A stretch of 64,000 nucleotides of DNA from Caulobacterales bacterium (GTDB lineage Bacteria; Pseudomonadota; Alphaproteobacteria; Caulobacterales; Caulobacteraceae). Below the pieces are notes generated by a model. It was not told where the DNA came from. It was given only the letters and a program-made list of their open reading frames with translations, and made no database searches. Position numbers and translations under genes: made by a program. Location of the stretch: the NCBI GenBank assembly GCA_947474395.1, contig CANJID010000007.1, positions 18,661 to 82,660 on the forward strand. The letters run 5' to 3'. Positions 25,242-33,970 of the stretch are shown in pieces; positions within the stretch are counted from its first letter, which is position 1; each line of letters starts with the position of its first letter.

Positions 25242-26525
25242 TCACTCCGGCTTGACGAAGATCAGCGAGGCGTTGGTCCCGCCGAAGCCGAAGCTGTTGG
25301 AAAGCACCGCCTTGATCTCCATCGGCTTGGCCTTGTGCGGCACGAGGTCGAGGGGAGTCTCCACGGACGGATTGTCGAGATTGATGGTCGGCGGGGCGAT
25401 CTGGTCGCGAAGCGCCAGGACGCAGAACACTGCCTCCACCGCGCCGGCCGCGCCCAGAAGGTGCCCGATGGCCGACTTGGTCGAGGACAGGGACTGCTTG
25501 CCGGCTGCCTTGCCCATGATCCGCTCCACCGAGCCCAGCTCCAGCTCGTCGCCCAGCGGCGTCGAGGTGCCGTGGGCGTTGATGTACTGGATGTCGGCCG
25601 GGTCCATCTTGGCGTCCCGGAAGGTCGCCTCCATCGCCCGATAGCCGCCGTCCCCGTCCGGGCTTGGGGCGGTGATGTGGTAGGCGTCGCCGGACATGCC
25701 GTAGCCGACCACCTCGGCGTAGATCTTGGCGCCCCGCGTCTTGGCGTGCTCGTACTCCTCCAGCACCAGGACGCCCGCGCCCTCGCCCATGACGAAGCCG
25801 TCGCGGTCCTTGTCGTAGGGACGCGAAGCCATCTGTGGCCGGTCGTTGAAGTTGGTGGAGAGCGCCCGGCAGGCGACGAAGCCGGCGATGCCGATGGGGC
25901 CGACCGCCGCCTCGGTCCCCCCCGCCACCATCACGTCGGCGTCGCCGTACTTGATGATGCGCGCCGCGTCGCCGATGGCGTGGGTGCCGGTGGCGCAGGC
26001 CGTGACCACCGAGTGGTTCGGGCCCTTGAAGCCGTGGCGGATCGAGATCTGGCCCGAGCACAGGTTGATCAGGGACGAGGGGATGAAGAAGGGGCTGATC
26101 CGCCGGGGACCCTTCTCCTGCAGCTCGAGCGAGGCGTAGTAGATGCCGTTCAGCCCGCCGATGCCCGAGCCCACGATCACGCCGGTGCGGCAGCGGTCGT
26201 CCTCGGTCTCTGGCGCCCAGCCGGAATCGCGGATCGCCTCCTCGGCGGCCGCCACCCCGAACAGGATGAAGTCCTCGACCCGGCGCTGGTCCTTCGGCGA
26301 CATCACCGCGTTGGCGTCGAAGGCGTTCGGATAGTCCGGTCCGCCACCGCCGCGACCGTCGGTGCGCGGCACCTCGCAGGCCACCTGGCAGGCATATTCG
26401 GTGGGATCGAACGCGGAGATGCGACCCGCGCCGGACTGTCCGGCGAGGAGTCGCTTCCAGCTGGCTTCCGCCCCCCAGGCGAGGGGCGTGACCAATCCTA
26501 TGCCGGTGATGACGACACGACGCAT
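25242..26525 (-). CDS. fabF: Beta-ketoacyl-ACP synthase II
   Basis: A 427-residue KAS II condensing enzyme that elongates acyl-ACP with malonyl-ACP. It starts MRRVVITGIGLVTPLAWG. The active-site Cys lies in VTACATGTHAIGDA, with the first His in NAHGTSTPLGD and the second in SAIGHLLGAAG. FGFGGTNAS is the C-terminal glycine motif. It lies 93 nt downstream of acpP, the standard acpP-fabF order, and directly before mltG. Confidence 0.97.
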   Translation of the reverse strand: MRRVVITGIGLVTPLAWGAEASWKRLLAGQSGAGRISAFDPTEYACQVACEVPRTDGRGGGGPDYPNAFDANAVMSPKDQRRVEDFILFGVAAAEEAIRDSGWAPETEDDRCRTGVIVGSGIGGLNGIYYASLELQEKGPRRISPFFIPSSLINLCSGQISIRHGFKGPNHSVVTACATGTHAIGDAARIIKYGDADVMVAGGTEAAVGPIGIAGFVACRALSTNFNDRPQMASRPYDKDRDGFVMGEGAGVLVLEEYEHAKTRGAKIYAEVVGYGMSGDAYHITAPSPDGDGGYRAMEATFRDAKMDPADIQYINAHGTSTPLGDELELGSVERIMGKAAGKQSLSSTKSAIGHLLGAAGAVEAVFCVLALRDQIAPPTINLDNPSVETPLDLVPHKAKPMEIKAVLSNSFGFGGTNASLIFVKPE

Positions 26526-26618
26526 GAGCGTCTTCCTACTCCTGATTCCGCGACCGGGAGGACGAGAATCCGCGTCCCGCCCGGGCCGCGTCCCGCCCCG
26601 GCGGCCAGGAACCGGAGA

Positions 26619-26858
26619 TCAGGAGCCCAGGCGTTCCGCGATGAACTTCACAGCGTCGCCCACCGTCTGGATGTGCTCGGCGGCGTCGTCCGGAATCTCG
26701 ATGTCGAATTCTTCTTCGAAAGCCATGACCAGTTCGACGTTGTCGAGGCTGTCGGCCCCGAGGTCGTCGATGAAGCTGGCCTTTTCGGTGACCTTCTCCG
26801 GATCGGCGTCGAGATGTTCGATCACGATCTTCCGGACGCGTTCGAGAATGTCGGACAT
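26619..26858 (-). CDS. acpP: Acyl carrier protein
   Basis: A 79-residue acidic carrier protein. The phosphopantetheine attachment site [10 protein letters not shown] has the modified Ser at residue 37. ATG 26858 begins the canonical [12 protein letters not shown]; an in-frame upstream extension is not ACP-like. It carries growing acyl chains for the fab enzymes and for lipid A synthesis. It is separated from fabG by 214 nt, so it may have its own promoter. Confidence 0.98.
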   Translation of the reverse strand: MSDILERVRKIVIEHLDADPEKVTEKASFIDDLGADSLDNVELVMAFEEEFDIEIPDDAAEHIQTVGDAVKFIAERLGS

Positions 26859-27072
26859 ACGCAACCCCTTTGGTTTGGTTCGACTGCAGCGGCGGACCGG
26901 AAGCACGTTCCGTCGTCGCACCCTTATCAGCAAAGGCGCGCCGCGTTCACGGCGACGCCTATCACACTCCTTTTTAGGACACTAGAGGCGGCCTCGCCCC
27001 TAGCGGGCAAAGGGAAAACCAGTTCCCCGCCCCGTCCCGGCGCTCGCTTCGAGCGCGAATTTGCATCCGGCC

Positions 27073-27810
27073 TCAGACCATCGCCATACCGCCGTTCACG
27101 TGCAGGGTCTGGCCGGTGACGTAGGAAGCTTCCTCGCTGGCGAGATAAACGCAGGCCGCGGCGATCTCGGCGCCCTCGCCCAGGCGCGCGGCCGGGATAC
27201 GGGTCAGGATGGCGGCCCGCTGCTGCTCGTTCAGCGCATCGGTCATGGGGCTGGCGATGAAGCCGGGCGCCACGCAATTGACCGTGATGCTGCGGCTGGC
27301 GACTTCCTGGGCCAGGGACTTGGAAAAGCCGATCATCCCGGCCTTGGAAGCCGCGTAGTTGGTCTGGCCCGGGTTGCCGGTGACGCCGACCACCGAGGTG
27401 ATGCCGATGATCCGGCCCCAGCGGCGCTTCATCATCCCGCGCATGGCGGCGCGGGACAGGCGGAAGAAGGCTTCCAGATTGACCTGCTGAACCAGGGTCC
27501 AGTCCTCGTCCTTCATCCGCATCAGGAGGCCGTCCCGCGTCAGGCCGGCGTTGGAGACCAGGATGTCCACCGGACCGGCGGCCTCCTCGGCCTTGCCGAC
27601 CAGGGCGTCCACCGAGGCGCCGTCGGAGAGGTCGGCCACAGCGATCGAGGTCCGCGTCCCAAGCTCGTCGGCGACCGCCTGCAGGGCGGCCTCGCGGGTG
27701 CCGGAGAGGACCACGTGGGCGCCCTGGGCGTGCAGGGCCCGGGCGACCGCGCCGCCGATGCCGCCGCTGGCGCCCGTGACCAGGGCCGTCTTGCCGGAAA
27801 GATCGAACAT
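27073..27810 (-). CDS. fabG: 3-oxoacyl-ACP reductase
   Basis: A 245-residue short-chain dehydrogenase. The NADPH site TGASGGIGGAVARAL is at about residues 12-26, the catalytic Tyr and Lys are in TNYAASKAG near residue 150, and the catalytic Ser is in GITSVVG. It reduces 3-oxoacyl-ACP in fatty acid elongation. It starts 10 nt after the fabD stop and precedes acpP and fabF, which identifies it as the primary FabG rather than another SDR. Confidence 0.95.
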   Translation of the reverse strand: MFDLSGKTALVTGASGGIGGAVARALHAQGAHVVLSGTREAALQAVADELGTRTSIAVADLSDGASVDALVGKAEEAAGPVDILVSNAGLTRDGLLMRMKDEDWTLVQQVNLEAFFRLSRAAMRGMMKRRWGRIIGITSVVGVTGNPGQTNYAASKAGMIGFSKSLAQEVASRSITVNCVAPGFIASPMTDALNEQQRAAILTRIPAARLGEGAEIAAACVYLASEEASYVTGQTLHVNGGMAMV

Positions 27811-27820
27811 GGCAGTTCCC

Positions 27821-28765
27821 TTACAGGCTGGCCGCGAAGGCTTCCAGGTCGGCGGGCGTGTTGAGGGCCGAGGCCTGGGCGTCCGGGGCGATGCGCTTGG
27901 CCATGCCGGTCAGCACCTTGCCGGTCCCGACCTCGGCGAAATGGGTGACGCCGCCCTGCTGGGCCATCCAGACCATGGATTCGCGCCAGCGGACCCGGCC
28001 CGTGACCTGCTCGACCAGCAGGCGGCGAAGCTCGGCGGGGTCGGTCTCGGGGCGGGCGGTGACATTGGCGACCACCGGCGGCTGCGGCGCGGCGATGGCC
28101 GTTCCCGCCAAGGCCTCGGCCATGGCCTCGGCCGCCGGCCCCATCATCGGGCAGTGGAAGGGGGCCGAGACGTTCAGCGGGATCGCCCGCGCCCCCAGGG
28201 TCTTGGCCGCCTCGATGGCGCGGTCCACCGCCGCCTTCTCGCCGGAGATGACGATGTTGCCGAGGTTGTTGTCGTTGGCGACGACGCAGACGCCGACCTT
28301 GGCGCCCTCGGCCGCGGCCTGCTCGGCCAACGCCAGGTCGACCTTGGGGCCGATCAGGGAGGCCATGGCCCCCTCGCCCACCGGGACCGCCTTCTGCATG
28401 GCCTGGCCGCGCAGCTTCAAGAGGCGAGCCGCATCCTTCAGGCCGATGGCCCGGGCGGCCGCCAGGGCGGAATATTCGCCGAGGGAGTGGCCGGCGACGA
28501 AGGACGCGCCCTCCATGCCGACGTGGAAGTCGTTCTCCAGGGTGCGCGCCACCGCCAGGCTGACCGCCATCAGGGCGGGCTGGGCGTTCTCGGTGAGGGT
28601 CAGCTCTTCTTCCGGGCCCTCGCTCATCAGCCGGAACAGGCGCTGGTTCAGCGCCTCGTCCACCTCGGCGAAGACTTCGCGGGCGCTCTGGAAGGCGTGG
28701 GCGAGTTCGACGCCCATGCCGACCGCCTGGCTGCCCTGGCCGGGGAACAGGAAGGCAAGGCTCAT
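27821..28765 (-). CDS. fabD: Malonyl-CoA:ACP transacylase
   Basis: A 314-residue acyltransferase. It starts MSLAFLFPGQGSQAVGMG. The serine nucleophile is in AGHSLGEYSAL near residue 93 and the catalytic His in NVSAPFHCPMM near residue 200. It loads malonyl groups on ACP for fatty acid synthesis. ATG 28765 was chosen because it begins the conserved FPGQG segment. It leads the fabD-fabG-acpP-fabF cluster and diverges from the TPR-queA-tgt operon across a 141-nt region. Confidence 0.96.
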   Translation of the reverse strand: MSLAFLFPGQGSQAVGMGVELAHAFQSAREVFAEVDEALNQRLFRLMSEGPEEELTLTENAQPALMAVSLAVARTLENDFHVGMEGASFVAGHSLGEYSALAAARAIGLKDAARLLKLRGQAMQKAVPVGEGAMASLIGPKVDLALAEQAAAEGAKVGVCVVANDNNLGNIVISGEKAAVDRAIEAAKTLGARAIPLNVSAPFHCPMMGPAAEAMAEALAGTAIAAPQPPVVANVTARPETDPAELRRLLVEQVTGRVRWRESMVWMAQQGGVTHFAEVGTGKVLTGMAKRIAPDAQASALNTPADLEAFAASL

Positions 28766-28874
28766 GACCGAATCCTCTTCGCGCCGAAACGCCTGCTTGG
28801 GGGCGCCAGCGTTTAGGGGAAACGCACAGGAGCGGCAAGCGAGGCGCGTCTCGTTCTCTGGACGCAAAACGCGC

Positions 28875-28880
28875 TATAAT
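28875..28880 (+). promoter_or_regulatory. Candidate sigma-70 -10 box (TATAAT) for the TPR-queA-tgt operon
   Basis: A perfect TATAAT lies 27 nt upstream of the ATG at 28907, in the divergent gap between fabD and the TPR gene. No strong TTGAC -35 is present at 16-18 nt; TCGTTC or CGTTCT is the nearest. The AT-rich hexamer stands out in this GC-rich DNA. Confidence 0.45.
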
Positions 28881-28906
28881 GGCCGCCGTCTCTCCGGGAG
28901 GCCGCA

Positions 28907-29473
28907 ATGCTAGCCCTTCTGATCGCCGCTGCCCTCGCCGCGCCGGGTTCGGCCGGCGAAGCCCACGGCGCCGTCATCCAGATCGGCGGCATCGCCGGCG
29001 TCTGCTTCGCCTACGCAAGGGCCGGACGCACCGACGCCATCGCCATAGAACGCTGCACCCTGGCCCTGATCCGCGATCCCCTGAACGCGCGCGACCGGGC
29101 GGCGACCCTGGTCAACCGCGGCGCCATCTACCTGAAGCGGAAGGACAACACCCTCGCCATGGCGGATTTCGAGGAGGCCGTGAAGGTCTATCCCAAGCTG
29201 GGCGAAGCCTACGTGGGTCGGGGCGGCGTGCTCGTCGCCGAGGAGCAATGGGCGCAAGCCGAGGCGGAGATCACCCACGGCCTCGACCTCGGCGTCGAGC
29301 AGCCGGAGAAGGCCTACTACTTCCGCGCCCTGGCCCGCTGGGGCCAGGAAAACCTTCGCGGGGCCTATTTCGACTTCCGCAAGGCCCAGGAACTGGCGCC
29401 CAAGTGGAAGGATCCGGCCGATCAGCTCGTCTACTTCCAGGTGACCCCGGTGCAGGCCGCGCCAGCCCGCTAG
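28907..29473 (+). CDS. Secreted tetratricopeptide-repeat protein
   Basis: A 188-residue protein with a short signal peptide ([17 protein letters not shown]) and at least three TPR-like helical pairs between about residues 30 and 175 ([65 protein letters not shown]). TPRs mediate protein contacts, here probably in the periplasm. The partner is unknown. The gene precedes queA by 37 nt on the same strand, probably in one transcript. An upstream GGGAGGCCGCA supports the ATG at 28907. Confidence 0.8.
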   Translation: MLALLIAAALAAPGSAGEAHGAVIQIGGIAGVCFAYARAGRTDAIAIERCTLALIRDPLNARDRAATLVNRGAIYLKRKDNTLAMADFEEAVKVYPKLGEAYVGRGGVLVAEEQWAQAEAEITHGLDLGVEQPEKAYYFRALARWGQENLRGAYFDFRKAQELAPKWKDPADQLVYFQVTPVQAAPAR

Positions 29474-29510
29474 GTTGACGCGGGCGCGGGCCTCGCGCCT
29501 ATGCGCCGCC

Positions 29511-30593
29511 ATGCGCCTGTCGGATTTCGACTTCGAGCTGCCGGAGGACCGGATCGCGCTGCGCCCCGCGAGCCCGCGCGACGCGGCGCGGCTGATGGTT
29601 GTGCGCCCAAAGAGCGATTCCGGCGGGGTCGAGGACCGCGTCGTGGCCGACCTGCCGGGCCTGCTCTCCCCCGGCGACGCCCTGGTCTTCAACGACACCA
29701 GGGTGATCCCGGCGCGGCTGTCGGGGGTGCGCATCCGCGACGAGTTCGTGATGCGGATCGAGGCGACCCTGCACAAACGCCTGTCGCCCTCGCGCTGGAC
29801 CGCCTTCCTCAAGCCCGGCAAACGGCTGAAGCCCGGCGACCGGTTGCGCTTCGGCGAGGACGGGGACAACGCCTGCCTGCTGAACGGCCTGGACGCCACC
29901 CTGGAGGCCAAGGGCGAGGGCGGAGAGTGCACCCTGGCCTTCGACCTCTCGGGGCCCGCCCTTGACGAGGGGATCGCCGCCCTGGGGGTCATGCCCCTGC
30001 CCCCCTACATCGCCGCCCGCCGAGCCGAGGATGACCGCGACCGGCGCGACTACCAGACCGTCTACGCCCGCAACGACGGCTCGGTCGCCGCCCCCACCGC
30101 CGGCCTGCACTTCACGCCCGAGCTGCTGGAGGCCCTGCGGGCGCGCGGCGTCTCCACCCACTTCGTCACCCTGCACGTCGGCGCGGGCACCTTCCTGCCG
30201 GTCAAGACCGACGAGGTCGCCGACCACCACATGCACGCCGAGACCGGCGAGGTGTCGGCCGAAACCGCCGCCGCCCTCAACGCCGTCCGCGCGAACGGGG
30301 GGCGCATCGTGCCCGTCGGCACCACCTCGCTTCGCCTGCTGGAGTCCGCCACGGGCGAGGATGGGGTGATCCGCCCCTTCGCCGGGGACACCGCCATCTT
30401 CATCACCCCCGGCTACCGTTTCCGGGCTGCCGACGTGCTGATGACCAACTTCCACCTCCCCAAGTCGACCCTGGTGATGCTGGTCGCCGCCTTCGCCGGG
30501 CAGGACGCCATGCGGGCCGCCTACGCCCACGCGATCGGGAGCGGCTACCGCTTCTATTCCTACGGCGACTCCAGCCTGTGGTTCCGGACATGA
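29511..30593 (+). CDS. queA: S-adenosylmethionine:tRNA ribosyltransferase-isomerase
   Basis: A 360-residue enzyme that converts preQ1 at tRNA position 34 to epoxyqueuosine using the ribosyl part of SAM. Conserved segments: [19 protein letters not shown] at the start, [39 protein letters not shown], and NFHLPKSTL(V)MLV near the C terminus. Its stop overlaps tgt by 4 nt (ATGA), and QueA acts directly after Tgt in queuosine synthesis. ATG 29511 matches the family N terminus. Confidence 0.96.
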   Translation: MRLSDFDFELPEDRIALRPASPRDAARLMVVRPKSDSGGVEDRVVADLPGLLSPGDALVFNDTRVIPARLSGVRIRDEFVMRIEATLHKRLSPSRWTAFLKPGKRLKPGDRLRFGEDGDNACLLNGLDATLEAKGEGGECTLAFDLSGPALDEGIAALGVMPLPPYIAARRAEDDRDRRDYQTVYARNDGSVAAPTAGLHFTPELLEALRARGVSTHFVTLHVGAGTFLPVKTDEVADHHMHAETGEVSAETAAALNAVRANGGRIVPVGTTSLRLLESATGEDGVIRPFAGDTAIFITPGYRFRAADVLMTNFHLPKSTLVMLVAAFAGQDAMRAAYAHAIGSGYRFYSYGDSSLWFRT

Positions 30594-31705
30594 GCGCCTT
30601 CCCCTTCACCATCGCCGCCACCGAAGGCGCCGCCCGCACCGGGACGATTGAGACCCCGCGCGGGACCATCCGCACCCCCGCCTTCATGCCCGTCGGCACG
30701 GCGGCCACGGTGAAGGCCCTGACCGTGGACCAGGTGGCGGCCACGGGGGCGGACATCATCCTCGGCAACACCTACCACCTGATGCTGCGGCCCACGGCCG
30801 AGCGGGTGAAGCGGCTCGGCGGGCTGCATCGCTTCATGCGCTGGTCGGGGCCTATCCTGACCGACTCCGGCGGCTTCCAGGTCATGTCGTTAAGCGGGAT
30901 CTCCAAGGTGACGGAAGAGGCCGTGACCTTCGCCAGCCACATCGACGGCTCGCGCCACGTCCTGTCGCCGGAGCGCTCCATCGAGATCCAGGCGGACCTC
31001 CTGGGCTCGGACATCGTCATGCAGCTCGATCAGTGCGTCTCCTGGCCCGCCGAGGAGCCCGCCGCCCGCGCCGCCATGGAGCTCTCGGCCCGCTGGGGCG
31101 CCCGTTCGAAAGCCGCCTTCGGGACCCGCGACAGCCAGGTGCTGTTCGGCATCCAGCAAGGGTCCACCTTCGAAAACCTGCGCCGGGAATCGGCGGATCG
31201 GCTGATCGAGACCGGCTTCGACGGCTACGCCCTCGGTGGCCTCGCCGTCGGGGAAGGCCATGAGGCGATGTGCGCGGTGCTCGACTACGCCCCGGCCATG
31301 CTGCCCGCCGACCGGCCGCGCTACCTGATGGGGGTGGGCAAGCCCATCGACCTGGTGGAGGCCGTCGCCCGGGGCGTGGACATGTTCGACTGCGTCCTGC
31401 CCACGAGGGCCGGGCGTCACGGCCAGGCCTGGACCTGGAGCGGCGCGCTCAACATGAAAAACGCCCGCTTCGCCGAGGACGACGCGCCCCTGGAGCCGGG
31501 GATCGCCTGCCCCGCCTCCCGCGACTATTCCAAGGCCTATCTGCACCACCTGGTGAAGTCGGGCGAGATTCTCGGCCAGGTGCTGCTCTCCTGGCACAAC
31601 CTCGCCTTTTTCCAGGCCCTGATGGGCGCCATGCGGGAGGCCATAGCCGCCGGGCGGTTCGAGGCCTTCCGCCGGGATTTCCACAGCCGTCTCGGCGAAG
31701 CCTGA
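30590..31705 (+). CDS. tgt: tRNA-guanine transglycosylase
   Basis: A 371-residue TIM-barrel enzyme that exchanges guanine-34 of His, Asn, Asp and Tyr tRNAs for preQ1. Visible motifs are [13 protein letters not shown], the catalytic Asp region [21 protein letters not shown], and the second Asp in [12 protein letters not shown] partial zinc-binding arrangement follows near the C terminus ([15 protein letters not shown]). It forms a queuosine module with queA, coupled by ATGA, and lies 59 nt before tRNA-Lys. Confidence 0.96.
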   Translation: MSAFPFTIAATEGAARTGTIETPRGTIRTPAFMPVGTAATVKALTVDQVAATGADIILGNTYHLMLRPTAERVKRLGGLHRFMRWSGPILTDSGGFQVMSLSGISKVTEEAVTFASHIDGSRHVLSPERSIEIQADLLGSDIVMQLDQCVSWPAEEPAARAAMELSARWGARSKAAFGTRDSQVLFGIQQGSTFENLRRESADRLIETGFDGYALGGLAVGEGHEAMCAVLDYAPAMLPADRPRYLMGVGKPIDLVEAVARGVDMFDCVLPTRAGRHGQAWTWSGALNMKNARFAEDDAPLEPGIACPASRDYSKAYLHHLVKSGEILGQVLLSWHNLAFFQALMGAMREAIAAGRFEAFRRDFHSRLGEA

Positions 31706-31764
31706 CCGCGCTTGCCGGAGGGCGGCCCCCTCTCTATGGTCCGCGCCGCTTCCTTAAGCCCCCA

Positions 31765-31840
31765 GAGCCGGTAGCTCAGTTGGTAGAGCACGTGACTTTT
31801 AATCATGGGGTCCCGGGTTCGACCCCCGGCCGGCTCACCA
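31765..31840 (+). tRNA. tRNA-Lys (anticodon TTT)
   Basis: A 76-nt gene with acceptor stem GAGCCGG/CCGGCTC, D-stem GCTC/GAGC, anticodon stem CGTGA/TCATG with loop CTTTTAA (anticodon TTT), T-arm CCGGG-TTCGACC-CCCGG, and an encoded CCA end. It is on the same strand as tgt. Immediately 3' lies the fragment region 31864-33250, consistent with tRNA-Lys having been a recombination or integration point. Confidence 0.95.
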
Positions 31841-31863
31841 ACACCCCCTGAGGGGCGTTCCGC

Positions 31864-32175
31864 TCAGCGCTGGAACATCATCAGGCCGAGGCGCCACATC
31901 CGCTGGAAATGCGCCTTCAGGAACGCCTCGCGGGCCTCAAGCGGGTGGGCCGCCAGGGCTGGATCGTCGCTCATCTGGCCGATGGTCCGCGATCCGTCGC
32001 CCCAGGTGAAGCCGGCCGCCTCCGCCGGATTGACGGTGAAATTGATCCCCGACCGGTGGATCCTGAGGCCCTCGGGGGTCTCCAGAAGGTGGGCGCCCGG
32101 CATCTTGAACGGACGGTAGCCCAGCCAGTCCGCACCCTCGAACGAGACGGCATGCACCCGCCAGCCCCGTCGCCT
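31864..32175 (-). pseudogene. C-terminal fragment of an unrecognised gene fused to the ppc remnant
   Basis: An open frame ends at 31864 and continues upstream to about 32175, encoding roughly 100 coherent residues (WRVHAVSFEGADWLGY, GLRIHRSGINFTVNPAEA, ending WRLGLMMFQR). It looks like the C terminus of a real protein, but the family is not recognised. It has no good start; upstream, the sequence becomes ppc in a different frame. The fragment therefore appears to have lost its 5' part at a deletion junction. Coordinates at the upstream side are approximate. Confidence 0.55.
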
Positions 32176-32827
32176 CCGACAGCCGCCGCTTCAGGGCCGG
32201 GACCTGCCGCAGGAAGGTGCGGGCGAAGATCGAGACGGCATTGTCGATTTCGTCGGTGACCTGCAGCCGGGCCGGCCGCAGCATCCGCGTCTGCCAGAGG
32301 ATGCGGATCTCTCGCTTGATCGCCGCCTCGATCCGCTCGCGCCCACGCGCCCTGGTCCCCCGCGCCTCGTGGGCGTCCAGCAGGGCGGCGATCGCCGCCT
32401 CGCGGTCCAGGACGGACTTTCGCCGCACCTCGGTCGGGTGGGCCGTGATCACCGGCGCCAGCAGCGCGCCCTTGAGGAACGCCCGCACCGCGTCCGGATC
32501 GAGGGCGCGGCCCGTCTCCATCAGCCGCTCCAGGGGCCGTCCCCCCTCGTCCCTCGCCTCGCGCCGGGCCGCCTGGTCGTCGGCGATGTTGGCGAGCTGG
32601 GAGAAGATCGAGAAGGCGCGGATCAGCACCAGCATGTCGGGATAGGCGGTCTTGGCCAGTCCCGCGCGCAGGCCCTCGTCGTCCTGCCCGCGGATGTGCT
32701 CGCCCACCGAGCGCCGCCGCAGGTCCTCCACCTGCCGGTAAGGCCCCTGCCCGTGCTGCTCGCGGATCACCTCGCCCAGCAGCCGCCCGAGCAGCCGCAC
32801 CCCCGCCCTGCTCTGGCCGCCCGCCAT
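32170..32827 (-). pseudogene. ppc: Truncated phosphoenolpyruvate carboxylase (N-terminal remnant)
   Basis: About 220 residues match the start of PEP carboxylase: RLLGRLLGEVIREQHG, VEDLRRRSV, a LANIADDQ segment, and the active-site motif TAHPTEVRRKSV with its catalytic His. The match ends near DNAVSIFARTFLRQVP and the remaining ~650 residues, including the second active-site region, are missing. Out-of-frame foreign coding sequence follows. ATG 32827 follows GGAG at 9 nt; a longer start at 32863 is possible. It cannot make active enzyme, so anaplerosis must use another gene or route, or an intact ppc elsewhere. Confidence 0.75.
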
Positions 32828-33130
32828 AGGGATAATCTCCGCCACGTGGATTCTAGAGGCCATAACGGGCGCCGCCACGACAAGGGTCCGCCGCTTTGTA
32901 GCGCGCTCCGTCCCGGCCGATCCTTCGCAACCGCTCGAGGGCCGCCCAACCCGCCGTTTCAGCCCAGGAATTGAGCGGCATCGGCAAAGTTTGACCTACC
33001 CTTCGCTCTGCATTCTCTTTGCGGAAGGGAGTCGAACGCGGGGCGTTTAGAGAGCGATTTGCCCACGCGGCCTGATTGCGCGTTTAGACGAACGAACAGC
33101 GTAGGCGGCAGGACGGGAGGCCCTAGATCG

Positions 33131-33250
33131 GTGGCGACGAAATCCTCGGAGCCTGTCCTGGCTTCGCGCAGAAGAAATATGCAGGCGGTAAGGGGAAAAA
33201 ATTCGCGCCCTGAAATAACCGTTCGATCAATGTTGCATCGGCTCGGTTAA
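33131..33250 (+). pseudogene. Truncated very-short-patch-repair endonuclease (vsr) remnant
   Basis: A GTG at 33131 opens about 39 residues that include RRRNMQAVRGKNSRPEITVR followed by SMLHRLG, the N-terminal helix of Vsr endonucleases, where an intact protein would continue with YRFRLH-like residues. A stop follows at once (33248-33250), 10 nt before the next gene. All catalytic residues are lost. The segment is visibly more AT-rich than its neighbours, suggesting acquired DNA. No cognate cytosine methylase is in the window. The rest of the 432-nt space between ppc and 33260 shows no other gene. Confidence 0.6.
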
Positions 33251-33259
33251 CTTCCCCCC

Positions 33260-33970
33260 ATGTCCGCCATGTTCGAAGAGATCGACTACGTTGAGACGCC
33301 GCTGGGGGCGATCTCGCTTCGGCGGCGCAGGGTGCTGGCCCTGGGGCGGGACGTGCATGAGGTGATGCTCGGGGACGAGCACCTGATGTCGAGCCTGTTC
33401 ACGGAGGGGGAGATCGCCCTGACGACCTTGGGGCTGGCGGCGGTGGACGCGCCCGCGCTGGACGTGGTGGTTGGCGGCCTGGGCCTCGGCTACACGGCCC
33501 GGGCGGCCCTGGACGATCCGCGCACCCGCTCGGTCGTGGTGATCGAGGCCATGGCGCCGGTGATCGACTGGCACAGGCGGGGGCTGGTCCCGCTGGGAGC
33601 GGGCCTCGCCGCCGACCCGCGCTGCGAGCTCGTATGCGGGGACTTCTTCGCGATGATGGGCGAGGGCGGCGCGGCGGCGCCCCTGGTCCACGCTGTGCTG
33701 CTGGACATCGACCACTCGCCCCGGGCCGTGCTGAATGCGGGCAACGCCGCCTTCTACACCGTGGCGGGGCTGAAGGGCGTCGCGGCGCGGCTGGTCGTCG
33801 GCGGGGTGTTCGCCCTGTGGTCGGACGAGGCGCCGGAGCCCGGGTTCGAGGCCGTCATGGCCGCGGTTTTCGACCACTGCGAGGCGCACGTGGTGGAGTT
33901 CGACAATCCCCTGACCGGCGGCCGGTCGAGTTGCACCATCTATGTCGGGCGGGCGGGGGCCCCGACCTAA
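33260..33970 (+). CDS. Spermidine synthase-like SAM-binding protein
   Basis: A 236-residue protein with the Rossmann pattern of spermidine synthase-like methyltransferases: an N-terminal beta region (VETPLGAISLRRRR), a nucleotide-binding segment VVGGLGLGYTARAAL, an acidic strand VVVIEAMAPVIDWH, and LVCGDFFAMM. The polyamine-site aspartates of true SpeE are not obvious, so the reaction is unassigned. Its TAA overlaps the TAG of the convergent amidohydrolase by 4 nt. The gene begins just downstream of the vsr fragment. Confidence 0.75.
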   Translation: MSAMFEEIDYVETPLGAISLRRRRVLALGRDVHEVMLGDEHLMSSLFTEGEIALTTLGLAAVDAPALDVVVGGLGLGYTARAALDDPRTRSVVVIEAMAPVIDWHRRGLVPLGAGLAADPRCELVCGDFFAMMGEGGAAAPLVHAVLLDIDHSPRAVLNAGNAAFYTVAGLKGVAARLVVGGVFALWSDEAPEPGFEAVMAAVFDHCEAHVVEFDNPLTGGRSSCTIYVGRAGAPT

